Below are positions 1 through 6,270 of a stretch of DNA of 7,255 nucleotides, piece by piece. Numbering within the stretch: the first letter of the stretch is position 1; the number at the start of each line of letters is the position of its first letter. Below the pieces are notes generated by a model. The model was not told the origin of the DNA and made no database searches. It saw only the letters and a list, made by a program, of their open reading frames with translations. Position numbers and translations under genes: made by a program. The stretch is taken from NCBI GenBank assembly GCA_946886425.1, contig CAMPIP010000119.1, positions 1 to 7,255 of the forward strand, given 5' to 3'. This DNA is from an uncultured Actinomycetes bacterium. Lineage in GTDB: Bacteria; Actinomycetota; Thermoleophilia; Solirubrobacterales; 70-9.

Positions 1-815
1 CCCAAGGCGAGTACTACCTGCCCGACGTCTTCCCGGCCCTCCGCGAGGCCGGCCACACCGTCGCCGCCCACCTCGCCGACGACCTGGCGGTGACGATGGG
101 CGTCAACAACCGCGCCGACCTCGCCGCCGTCGAGGCCGAGGCGCGCCGCCGCATCCTCCAGGCCCACATGCTGGCCGGGGTCACCGTCGTCGACCCGGCC
201 TCGACCTGGATCGACGCCGGGGTCGAGATCGGCGCCGACGCCCGCATCGAGCCCGGCACCAGCCTGCGTGGTGCCACCGAGATCGGCGGCGGCGCCGTCG
301 TCGGCCCGCTCAGCACGCTGATCGACAGCAGCGTCGGCGCCGGCTCGAGCGTGGTCCACTCCTACCTGGTCGAGTGCGAGGTCCTCGACGGCTGCTCGGT
401 CGGGCCCTTCGCCTACCTGCGCCCCGGCGCCGCCCTGCACGACGGCGCCAAGGCCGGCAGCTTCGTCGAGATCAAGAACTCGACGGTGGGGGAGGGCACC
501 AAGGTGCCGCACCTCTCCTACGTCGGCGACGCCGACATCGGCCCCGGCAGCAACCTCGGCGCCGGCACGATCACCGCCAACTACGACGGTTTCCGCAAGC
601 ACCGGACCGTGATCGGGCGCGACGTCCGTCTCGGCGTTGACACGGTGCTGATCGCCCCGGTAGAAGTCGGCGACTCCGCCTACACTGGCGCTGGCGCAGT
701 GATCAAGGACGACGTGCCCGAGGGAGCGTTGGCCGTGAGCGAGAACGCGCAGCGGAACATCGACGGATACGCCGCCCGCAAAGCGGCGAAGATGCGAGAG
801 GAACAGAGCCCGTGA
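1..815 (+). CDS. glmU: GlmU, bifunctional N-acetylglucosamine-1-phosphate uridyltransferase / glucosamine-1-phosphate acetyltransferase (3' part)
   Basis: The window opens inside this gene; the reading frame begins at base 3 and 270 codons are present, so roughly the first 200 residues (most of the uridyltransferase domain) lie outside. The visible protein begins with QGEYYLPDVF, the end of the pyrophosphorylase domain, then a linker (MGVNNRADL) and the left-handed beta-helix acetyltransferase domain with hexapeptide repeats. Known acetyltransferase residues of the family are present: the Arg of YLRPGA (codon 420-422), the Lys of VEIKN (474-476), the His of PHLSYVGD (510-512) and the NYDG pair. 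The position equal to E. coli Ser405 (GSDT) reads GVDT, a mild change. GlmU makes UDP-N-acetylglucosamine for peptidoglycan in the cytoplasm. The stop codon overlaps the prs start (GTGA), suggesting translational coupling. Identification is firm. Confidence 0.97.
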   Translation, partial: QGEYYLPDVFPALREAGHTVAAHLADDLAVTMGVNNRADLAAVEAEARRRILQAHMLAGVTVVDPASTWIDAGVEIGADARIEPGTSLRGATEIGGGAVVGPLSTLIDSSVGAGSSVVHSYLVECEVLDGCSVGPFAYLRPGAALHDGAKAGSFVEIKNSTVGEGTKVPHLSYVGDADIGPGSNLGAGTITANYDGFRKHRTVIGRDVRLGVDTVLIAPVEVGDSAYTGAGAVIKDDVPEGALAVSENAQRNIDGYAARKAAKMREEQSP

Positions 816-1840
816 GCACGATCGAGCAGCGCCCCGAGGCGGCCCCCACCGCCATCCCCCACGACTACTCGAAACGGCTGATGGTCTTTGGCGGCCGCGG
901 CTCGATGGACCTGGCCGCCAAGGTCGCCGGCAAGCTCGGCCTCGACCTCGGCCAGGCGACCCTGAAGACCTTCGCCAACGGCGAGGTCTACTGCCGCTAC
1001 GAGGAGTCGATCCGCGGCGCCGACGTCTTCATCGTCCAGTCGACCTGCGCCAACGAGCAGAGCGGGATGACCCCGAACGACTCGCTGATGGAGCTGCTGA
1101 CGATGATCGACGCCGCCCAGGGCGCCTCCGCGCACCGGATCATCGCCGTGATGCCCTGGTACGGCTACGCCCGCCAGGACAAGAAGTCCGCCCCCCGCGA
1201 GCCGATTACCGCCCGGATCGTCGCCAAGGCCCTGGAGGGCGTCGGCGTCGACCGCGTCGTCACCATGGACCTCCACGCCGGCCAGGTGCAGGGCTTCTTC
1301 CACGTCCCCGTCGACCACATGACGGCGATGCCGATGCTGACCCAGTGGTTCGCCGACCAGTACCCGGCCGAGGATCTGGTGATCGTCTCCCCGGACGCCG
1401 GCCGCGTGAAGACGGCCCGCAACTTCGCCCGCCGGATCGGCACCCACTGGGCGGTCATGGAGAAGGAGCGTCCCGCCCAGCAGGTCGCCGAGATCGGCTA
1501 CGTAGTCGGCGAGGTCGAGGGCAAGACCGCGGTCCTGGTCGACGACATGATCGACACCGCGGGCACCCTCTGCGCAGCTGCCCAGACCGTGCTCGACGAG
1601 GGCGCGGCGCGGGTGATCGCCACCGCCACCCACGGCGTCTTCTCCGGCCCCGCCTACGAGAGGCTCGCCGACTCCGCGATCGAGCGGATCGTCGTCACCG
1701 ACACCCTGCCGCTGCGTCCCGGCGCCCCGGACAAGATCACCGTCCTCTCGACCGCCGGCACCTTCGCCGACTCGATCCGCCGCATCTTCACCGACGACTC
1801 CGTGTCGGAGATCTTCGCCGGCGAGAACCAGCTCTTCTAG
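812..1840 (+). CDS. prs: Ribose-phosphate pyrophosphokinase (PRPP synthase)
   Basis: This cytoplasmic enzyme converts ribose 5-phosphate and ATP to PRPP, the precursor for purines, pyrimidines, NAD, histidine and tryptophan. The 342-residue protein is slightly longer than the usual 310-330 because of an N-terminal extension of about 20 residues. Visible motifs are the ATP-site loop MPWYGYARQDKK (114-125), the family signature TMDLHAGQVQGFF (151-163), the SPDAGRV segment (193-199, an actinobacterial form) and the PRPP-binding loop VLVDDMIDTAGT (241-252). The GTG start at 812 overlaps the glmU stop by four bases (GTGA). A purine-rich GAGAGGA (796-802) sits nine bases upstream and supports this start. 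The pairing with glmU is conserved in Actinomycetota. No own promoter is evident, so co-transcription with glmU is likely. Confidence 0.97.
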   Translation: MSTIEQRPEAAPTAIPHDYSKRLMVFGGRGSMDLAAKVAGKLGLDLGQATLKTFANGEVYCRYEESIRGADVFIVQSTCANEQSGMTPNDSLMELLTMIDAAQGASAHRIIAVMPWYGYARQDKKSAPREPITARIVAKALEGVGVDRVVTMDLHAGQVQGFFHVPVDHMTAMPMLTQWFADQYPAEDLVIVSPDAGRVKTARNFARRIGTHWAVMEKERPAQQVAEIGYVVGEVEGKTAVLVDDMIDTAGTLCAAAQTVLDEGAARVIATATHGVFSGPAYERLADSAIERIVVTDTLPLRPGAPDKITVLSTAGTFADSIRRIFTDDSVSEIFAGENQLF

Positions 1841-1845
1841 GGCGG
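1839..1845 (+). promoter_or_regulatory. Possible ribosome binding site for the CTG-started GDPD-like gene
   Basis: AGGGCGG begins within the prs stop codon and ends five bases before the CTG at 1851. It is a modest Shine-Dalgarno match, but its position supports initiation at that CTG, which otherwise has only protein conservation behind it. Confidence 0.4.
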
Positions 1846-1850
1846 CAGCC

Positions 1851-2597
1851 CTGAGCACCGAGGCCCCCAGCCGGAAGCCGCGCCTGGTCGGGCACAAGGG
1901 CGCCGACCTGATCGCGCCCGGGAACACCCTGGAGAGCTTCCGGGCGGCCGTGGAGGCCGGGGTCGACATGATCGAGTTCGACGTCCTCTGGCTGCCGGAC
2001 GCGCACCTGCCGCTGGAGGATCGCCATCCCCTGGTCGTCGCCCATGACTGGGGGGACGCCGAGCGGCGGACGCCGCTGCTGCTGACCGAGGTGCTCGACG
2101 CCTTCCGGGAGCCGCCGCTCGACCGGGTCGAGATAGACCTCGACATCAAGCTGCCCGGCCGCGAGGAGGAGGTCGTCGACGCGCTGCGGGAGCGGGGGCT
2201 GATCGAGCGCTCGATGATCTCGACGATGGAGATGCACACCCTGAAACGGGTCCTCGAGCTGGAACCGGCGCTGCGGCGCGGCTGGACCTATCCCAAAGTC
2301 ACCAAGGACTGGACCGCGAAGCGCTGGGCGGTGCCGCTGATGCCGGCCGCCCTGGCGGCGATGAGGACCCGCCTCCCGGGCCTCGCCGCCGACAAGCTGC
2401 CGAAATTCGGCGTCGAGGCGATGTGGGTCTACCACCCGCTGATCAGCGCCCGCCTGGCCCGGATCTGCGAGCTCGCCGGCGTCGAGCTGATCGCCTGGAC
2501 GGTCGACGACGAGCGGCGGATGCGCAAGCTGCTCGACCTCGGCGTCGACGGCATCTGCTCCAACGACCCGCGCCTCTTCGATCGACTGGGCGCTTAA
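1851..2597 (+). CDS. Glycerophosphodiester phosphodiesterase-like protein (divergent GDPD family), probable CTG start
   Basis: GDPD enzymes cleave glycerophosphodiesters to glycerol 3-phosphate and an alcohol with a TIM-barrel fold and a metal ion. With a CTG start the protein has 248 residues and no signal peptide, so it is probably cytoplasmic. Seen: first catalytic His in GHKGAD (His15), metal ligands in IEFDV (Glu42, Asp44), second catalytic His in VAHDW (His65), and the C-terminal WTVDDERRMRKLLDLGVDGI segment. Three signature positions differ from the family norm: HKG for HRG, PGNT for PENT, and DLDIK (Asp98) where Glu is usual. Function is therefore likely but substrate unknown. The first in-frame GTG (1950) would delete His15, so the start must lie upstream; the only candidate is CTG at 1851, ten bases after prs, followed by AGC as in neighbouring genes. 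Likely co-transcribed with prs. Confidence 0.85.
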   Translation: MSTEAPSRKPRLVGHKGADLIAPGNTLESFRAAVEAGVDMIEFDVLWLPDAHLPLEDRHPLVVAHDWGDAERRTPLLLTEVLDAFREPPLDRVEIDLDIKLPGREEEVVDALRERGLIERSMISTMEMHTLKRVLELEPALRRGWTYPKVTKDWTAKRWAVPLMPAALAAMRTRLPGLAADKLPKFGVEAMWVYHPLISARLARICELAGVELIAWTVDDERRMRKLLDLGVDGICSNDPRLFDRLGA

Positions 2598-2627
2598 CCA
2601 CCCCATAGGCGGGTTAAGCGCCCAGTC
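2584..2627. terminator. Perfect 16-bp inverted repeat between convergent genes, probable bidirectional terminator
   Basis: Arms 2584-2599 (GACTGGGCGCTTAACC) and 2612-2627 are exact reverse complements around a 12-base loop. The left arm contains the GDPD-like gene's last codons and TAA stop. The structure lies 22 bases past the stop of the opposing membrane-protein gene, where a shared terminator is expected. No T-run follows on either strand, so it is not a classical intrinsic terminator; U-less hairpins are proposed in high-GC actinobacteria. It could instead protect mRNA 3' ends. Confidence 0.7.
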
Positions 2628-2649
2628 AACCAGGGAAGCGGTAGCGGCG

Positions 2650-3504
2650 CTAGACGGTGGTGGGGGCGGTGCCGGGCCCGGTGCCGCGCTTTTGCTTCAC
2701 GGCCGACTCCAGCTCCGCGGCGGTGAAGCCGCCGACCGTCTCGCCGTCGAGCGCGTAGCGGTAGAGGGCGACGCCGAAGATGCCGCGCAGGGCGTTGGAG
2801 ATCAGCATCGCGATCAGGAAGACGATCGCGCCGATCGCGACCAGCAGGGCGCCGGCGAAGGAGGCCGAGGCCCAGATCATCACCCCGGCGACGATCAGCA
2901 GGATCGCGGGCAGGACGCCGAGCAGGAAGACCACGCCGCCGATCACGACGTCGCCGGCGATCTGCTGGCCCCAGCGCTTCTTGAACATCGAGGCCGAGCG
3001 CTTCAGGGTCTGGAACGGGCCGGTGCCCTCGATCGCAATGACCGGGACCGCCAGGAAGGTGACCAGGGACCAGGCGGTGCCGACCAGGCGGGCGGCGATC
3101 TGCCCGCCGAGGCCGCCCTGGTTCTCGAGCGCGCCCATCAGGACGCTGATCGCGGTGGAGACCGCCGCCCAGCCGCAGATCTGGCTGAAGCGCTGGCGCG
3201 AGACGGCGAGCCCGTCGGACATCGTCGCCTGCTGGCCGCGGAAGATCATGTCGGCGCAGGCGGCGAGCCCGACGCTGAAGTAGAGGCCGATGACGCTGAG
3301 GACGTAGATCCCGAGCACGACCAGCGGGATCGCGCCGCCGAGGCTGCCCTGGTCGAACAGGTAGAGGCCCGGCCCGAGCGTGACGATCGCCAGCAGCGTC
3401 GAGGCGATGCCCCCGTAGAGGGGGAAGCGGAGCAGCTGGCGGTGCTCGTTCAGCAGTCCCCAGCTTTTCTTCGAGAGCGCCCAGCCGCGCTTGATCCTGC
3501 TCAT
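2650..3504 (-). CDS. Six-helix integral membrane protein, DUF6159-like, function unknown
   Basis: The 284-residue protein has a basic N terminus (MSRIKRGWALSKKSW) without a cleavable signal, then about six hydrophobic segments near residues 27-50, 56-80, 109-126, 140-159, 186-212 and 217-240, and a hydrophilic, basic tail rich in Gly, Pro and Thr. The start RIKRGW-x-L-x-KxSW, an early hydrophobic stretch and the central TLKRSASMFKKRWG segment recall the DUF6159 family of actinobacterial membrane proteins; this is from memory and no enzymatic motif is visible. The ATG at 3504 is well supported by AGGAGGA (3513-3519 on this strand) eight bases upstream. It starts 28 bases after the UbiB-like kinase gene, so the two probably form an operon. 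An accessory role next to the kinase is only a guess. Confidence 0.85.
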   Translation of the reverse strand: MSRIKRGWALSKKSWGLLNEHRQLLRFPLYGGIASTLLAIVTLGPGLYLFDQGSLGGAIPLVVLGIYVLSVIGLYFSVGLAACADMIFRGQQATMSDGLAVSRQRFSQICGWAAVSTAISVLMGALENQGGLGGQIAARLVGTAWSLVTFLAVPVIAIEGTGPFQTLKRSASMFKKRWGQQIAGDVVIGGVVFLLGVLPAILLIVAGVMIWASASFAGALLVAIGAIVFLIAMLISNALRGIFGVALYRYALDGETVGGFTAAELESAVKQKRGTGPGTAPTTV

Positions 3505-3512
3505 CCTTCGCT

Positions 3513-3519
3513 TCCTCCT
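3513..3519 (-). promoter_or_regulatory. Strong Shine-Dalgarno for the membrane protein gene
   Basis: AGGAGGA on the minus strand, eight bases from the ATG at 3504, is the best ribosome binding site in the window. It suggests the membrane protein is translated independently of the upstream kinase-like gene. Confidence 0.8.
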
Positions 3520-3532
3520 AGGTTCGGGTGGC

Positions 3533-4951
3533 TCAGGTGATTTCGGTCAAACCGGGCGCCCGCTTGAGCCCCCGCTCCTCGAAGTACTCCCATTCCTGCT
3601 GGCCCAGCTCGGTCGCCGGCGGGTCGGCGTAGACCCACTCGCGGAAGATCCGGTGCCAGTTGCGCTTCGCTCGCAGCTGCCCGAGCACCGCGACGACGCC
3701 GATTTCCATCCGCCGGCCCATCAGCTCCTCGGCCGGGATCGACTCGCGGCGCATCAGGTCGTAGTACTCCGAGCGCGGGTCGTTGGTCGACTCGATGATC
3801 TTCATCACCCGCCGCGGCGTGATCTCGATCTCGCGGTCCTCGATGTACCAGCCGCCGACCGCGCCCATGTGCTCCATCAGCCGCTCGGCGTCGAGCTTCG
3901 AGGGCTTCTTGATGAAGCCGAGGTCGTGGAGGGCCTGGCGGAACGCTTCCGGGTCGTCGCGCGAGGCGGCGTCGAAGGCGCGCTGCTCGAGCAGGATCTG
4001 CTCGCGGTCGAGCTTCTTGGTCATCCCGAAGTCGAGGAAGGCGACCCGGCCGTCCTCCTGGAGGATGTAGTTGCCCGGGTGGGGGTCGGCGTTGAAGTGC
4101 TGGAGGTTGAACATCGAGCCGAGGCTGCCTCGGAAGACGATCTCGCCGAAGCGGCTGCGCTCCTCGTGCGGCAGCTCCTTGATCTGCTCGAACTTCATGC
4201 CCCGCACCAGCTCGGTGACCAGGACCCGCCGCCGCGAGAGCCGGGTGACGACTTCGGGCACGTAGACGAAGGGGTGTTCGCGGTAGGCGCGGGCGAAGGA
4301 GCGCTGGTTCTGGGCCTCGTACTCGTAGTCGAGCTCCTCCATCACCCGCTCGCGGATCTCCGCCGCGATCGCCTTGGCGTCGAGGCCGGGGGCGAGGGCG
4401 CGGGCGAGGCGGACGATCGTGCCGGCGTTGCGGAGGTCGGCGTCGAGCGCCTCGGCGATCCCCGGGTACTGGATCTTCACGGCGACCTCGCGGCCGTCGA
4501 GCAGCTCGGCCCGGTGCACCTGCCCGATCGAGGCAGCGGCGAAGGCCTCGTGCTCGATCTCCGCGAACAGCTCCGAGAGCGGTTCGCCGTCGTACTCCTC
4601 CTCGAGGACCTTGACGACTTTCTCCCAGGGCATCGCCGGCGCGTCGGTGCGCAGTTTCGCCAGCTGCTCCTGGTAGATCTCGCGGTACTCCTCGGGGATG
4701 AACTCGGTGTCGATGAAGGAGGCGAACTGCCCGAGCTTCATCGCCGCGCCCTTCATCTGCCCGAGCGCGCCGACCATTTTCATCGCCGTCTCCAGGTGGT
4801 GCTGTTCGAGCGCCTCTTTGCCGGCCTCCTCGGAGCGGCCGACGTTGGCGGCTTTGGTGCCGGCGTAGCGGGCGCTCTGAGCGCCGACGACCGAGCCCAG
4901 CTTGGCCGAGCGGCGCAACCTGCCTTTGGGGATCTTCGAGTCGTCGCTCAC
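3533..4951 (-). CDS. ABC1/UbiB-family atypical kinase-like protein
   Basis: The 472-residue protein shows the hallmarks of the ABC1 (UbiB/ADCK/COQ8) family in order: KxGQ motif MKLGQ (71-75), alanine-rich loop AAASIGQ (138-144) replacing the glycine-rich loop of ordinary kinases, VAVK lysine (Lys159), ExD motif EELDYEYEAQN (205-215), catalytic-loop-like NADPHPGN (287-294) and DFG (307-309). All key positions are intact, so ATP binding is likely. UbiB/COQ8 proteins support ubiquinone synthesis, acting as unorthodox ATPases or kinases on lipid-bound partners; Actinomycetota generally use menaquinone, so the role here is unknown. No C-terminal membrane helices, seen in many UbiB proteins, are evident. 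GTG at 4951 followed by AGC is the start, with a weak GGAAA ten bases upstream. It precedes the six-helix membrane protein by 28 bases, possibly its membrane partner. Confidence 0.93.
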   Translation of the reverse strand: MSDDSKIPKGRLRRSAKLGSVVGAQSARYAGTKAANVGRSEEAGKEALEQHHLETAMKMVGALGQMKGAAMKLGQFASFIDTEFIPEEYREIYQEQLAKLRTDAPAMPWEKVVKVLEEEYDGEPLSELFAEIEHEAFAAASIGQVHRAELLDGREVAVKIQYPGIAEALDADLRNAGTIVRLARALAPGLDAKAIAAEIRERVMEELDYEYEAQNQRSFARAYREHPFVYVPEVVTRLSRRRVLVTELVRGMKFEQIKELPHEERSRFGEIVFRGSLGSMFNLQHFNADPHPGNYILQEDGRVAFLDFGMTKKLDREQILLEQRAFDAASRDDPEAFRQALHDLGFIKKPSKLDAERLMEHMGAVGGWYIEDREIEITPRRVMKIIESTNDPRSEYYDLMRRESIPAEELMGRRMEIGVVAVLGQLRAKRNWHRIFREWVYADPPATELGQQEWEYFEERGLKRAPGLTEIT

Positions 4952-4998
4952 GACCAGAAGGTTTCCACAGCTGCCAGTTCTCTATCCTCTCCCGTCCG
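4952..4998. promoter_or_regulatory. Divergent intergenic region with probable promoters for the UbiB-like unit and rplY
   Basis: Only 47 bases separate the two divergent starts, so both promoters must be packed here or reach into the genes. Toward rplY a weak pair TTTCCA (4962-4967) and TATCCT (4983-4988) has a 15-base spacer and would start transcription only about four bases before the ATG, implying a leaderless or nearly leaderless mRNA. Toward the kinase gene TTGCCA (complement of 5000-5005, inside rplY) could be a -35 box, but no good -10 follows. Assignments are tentative. Confidence 0.35.
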
Positions 4999-5673
4999 AT
5001 GGCAAGCTCGCGCTCAACCCTGAAGGTCGCTCCCCGCCAGGAGTTCGGCTCCCGTACCTCCCGTCGCCTCCGTCGCGACGGCCTGGTCCCGGGCGTCGTC
5101 TACAGCGGCGGCGCCGACTCCCGGCCCTTCCAGGTCGCCGAACGCGAGGTTCGTTCGCTGATCGCCGAGGGCGCCGCCCTCTTCGACCTCGAGATCGAGG
5201 GCGCGAAAGCGGTGCCGGTGGTCGTCAAGGAGCAGCAGCTGCACCCGGTGCGCGGCACCCTCCAGCACATCGATCTGCAGGAGGTGAACCTCAAAGAGGC
5301 GATCCAGGCCGAGGTCGCGCTGGAGCTCGAGGGCGCCGATACCGCCCCGGGCGTCAAGGGCGGCGGCGTGCTCGAGCACGTCACCCGCGAGATCACCGTC
5401 GAAGCGCTGCCCACCGACATTCCCGACCGGATCGTCGTCGACGTCTCGACGATGGAGATCAACGACACCCTCGCGCTCGACGCCGTGGCCGCCCCCGAGG
5501 GCGTCACCTTCGTCGCTGACGAGCCCGAGGAGGTCACGATCGTCACCCTCTCGCCCCCGCGCGTCGAAGAGGTTGCGCCCGAGGTCGAGGAGGAGACCGA
5601 GGTGGTCGGCGAGGGCGAGGGCGACGAGGCAGCCGCCGAGGGCGGCGACTCGGGCGACTCCGAGGGCGAGTAG
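4999..5673 (+). CDS. rplY: 50S ribosomal protein L25 / general stress protein Ctc, long (TL5-type) form
   Basis: L25 binds 5S rRNA in the large subunit. The 224-residue protein has an N-terminal 5S-binding domain (about 7-94), with the typical RRDGLVPGVVYSGG (25-38) and QLHPVRGTLQHIDL (80-93) segments, then a beta-rich TL5/Ctc C-terminal domain (about 100-185) and an acidic Glu/Gly/Asp-rich tail (190-224). This is the long form common in Actinomycetota, not the short E. coli L25. ATG at 4999 is the only possible start since no ATG, GTG or TTG precedes it in frame after 4951. No Shine-Dalgarno is visible before it (the upstream bases are pyrimidine-rich), which fits leaderless translation. It heads the rplY, pth, crotonase unit; the rplY-pth pairing is conserved in actinobacteria. 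Confidence 0.96.
   Translation: MASSRSTLKVAPRQEFGSRTSRRLRRDGLVPGVVYSGGADSRPFQVAEREVRSLIAEGAALFDLEIEGAKAVPVVVKEQQLHPVRGTLQHIDLQEVNLKEAIQAEVALELEGADTAPGVKGGGVLEHVTREITVEALPTDIPDRIVVDVSTMEINDTLALDAVAAPEGVTFVADEPEEVTIVTLSPPRVEEVAPEVEEETEVVGEGEGDEAAAEGGDSGDSEGE
5662..5670 (+). promoter_or_regulatory. Possible ribosome binding site for the CTG-started pth
   Basis: GAGGGCGAG, inside the last codons of rplY, ends six bases before the CTG at 5677. It also encodes the acidic tail of L25, so its Shine-Dalgarno role is plausible but not certain. Confidence 0.4.
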
Positions 5674-5676
5674 CAC

Positions 5677-6270
5677 CTGTCGCTGTTCCGCCGCCGCGAA
5701 GGTGGCGAGCAGGGCGACCGCATCCTCATCGTCGGCCTCGGCAACCCCGGGGCCGAGCACGCCGACACCCGCCACAACGTCGGCTTCGACGTCGCCCGCG
5801 AGCTGGCCCGCCGCTGGGACCTCGGCAAGCCACGCAGGAAGTTCGGCGGCGAGCTCTACGAAGGCCGGACCGGGCCCGGCGGCCCGCGGGTGGCGATCCT
5901 GCTGCCGCAGACGTACATGAACGCCTCTGGCGACTCGGCGGGCCCGGCGCGGGGCTCGCTGAAGGCGCCGCTCGACCGGGTCGTCGTCCTCCACGACGAG
6001 ATCGACCTGCCGTTCGGCCGGATCGAAGCGCGCCTCGGCGGCGGCCTCGCCGGCCACAACGGCCTCAAGAGCCTCAAACGCGGCTTCGGCGACGCCGAGT
6101 TCTGGCGCGTCCGGGTCGGGGTGGGGAGGCCGGACTCGACCGACCCCGAGATCGTCTCCGCCCACGTGCTGGGCCGCTTCCGCGAGCCCCGCCCCGAGGT
6201 CGAGGCCCTCGTCGGCGCCGCCGCCGAGGAGACGGAACGGCTCGTCGAGCAGCTAGGTTCCCCGGCGTGA
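5677..6270 (+). CDS. pth: Peptidyl-tRNA hydrolase, probable CTG start
   Basis: Pth releases tRNA from prematurely dropped peptidyl-tRNA in the cytoplasm. With the CTG start there are 197 residues, close to the family's usual 185-200. Conserved residues by E. coli equivalence: Asn23 in VGLGNPG (N10), His33 in TRHNVGF (H20, catalytic), Asn82 in TYMNASG (N68), Asp107 in LHDEIDLP (D93) and Asn128 in GHNGLKS (N114). The position of E. coli Tyr15 is His28. No ATG, GTG or TTG occurs in frame between the rplY stop (5671-5673) and a GTG at 5890, which would remove Asn23 and His33. CTG at 5677, three bases after the rplY stop and followed by a Ser codon, is the best start, probably reached by reinitiation. 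It shares the frame of rplY, separated by a TAG. It overlaps the next gene by four bases. Confidence 0.93.
   Translation: MSLFRRREGGEQGDRILIVGLGNPGAEHADTRHNVGFDVARELARRWDLGKPRRKFGGELYEGRTGPGGPRVAILLPQTYMNASGDSAGPARGSLKAPLDRVVVLHDEIDLPFGRIEARLGGGLAGHNGLKSLKRGFGDAEFWRVRVGVGRPDSTDPEIVSAHVLGRFREPRPEVEALVGAAAEETERLVEQLGSPA

Noticed and set aside
1345..1854. A 169-codon Arg/Pro-rich frame inside prs
   Set aside because: It is an out-of-frame reading of prs with no family resemblance.
680..2239. A 519-codon open frame on the minus strand opposite prs and the GDPD-like gene
   Set aside because: It is antisense to two genes with conserved motifs, has low-complexity Gly/Ala/Arg/Asp/His-rich content and no recognisable domain; long shadow frames are expected at this G+C content.
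3491..5023. A 510-codon open frame on the plus strand opposite the kinase-like gene
   Set aside because: It mirrors the codon pattern of the ABC1/UbiB gene, is full of Leu/Arg/Asp/Val runs without family motifs, and crosses the divergent promoter region.
5600..5670. Repetitive GAGGGCGAG-like stretch at the end of rplY as a DNA repeat array
   Set aside because: It encodes the acidic Glu/Gly-rich tail of L25 with irregular units; simple codon bias explains it.
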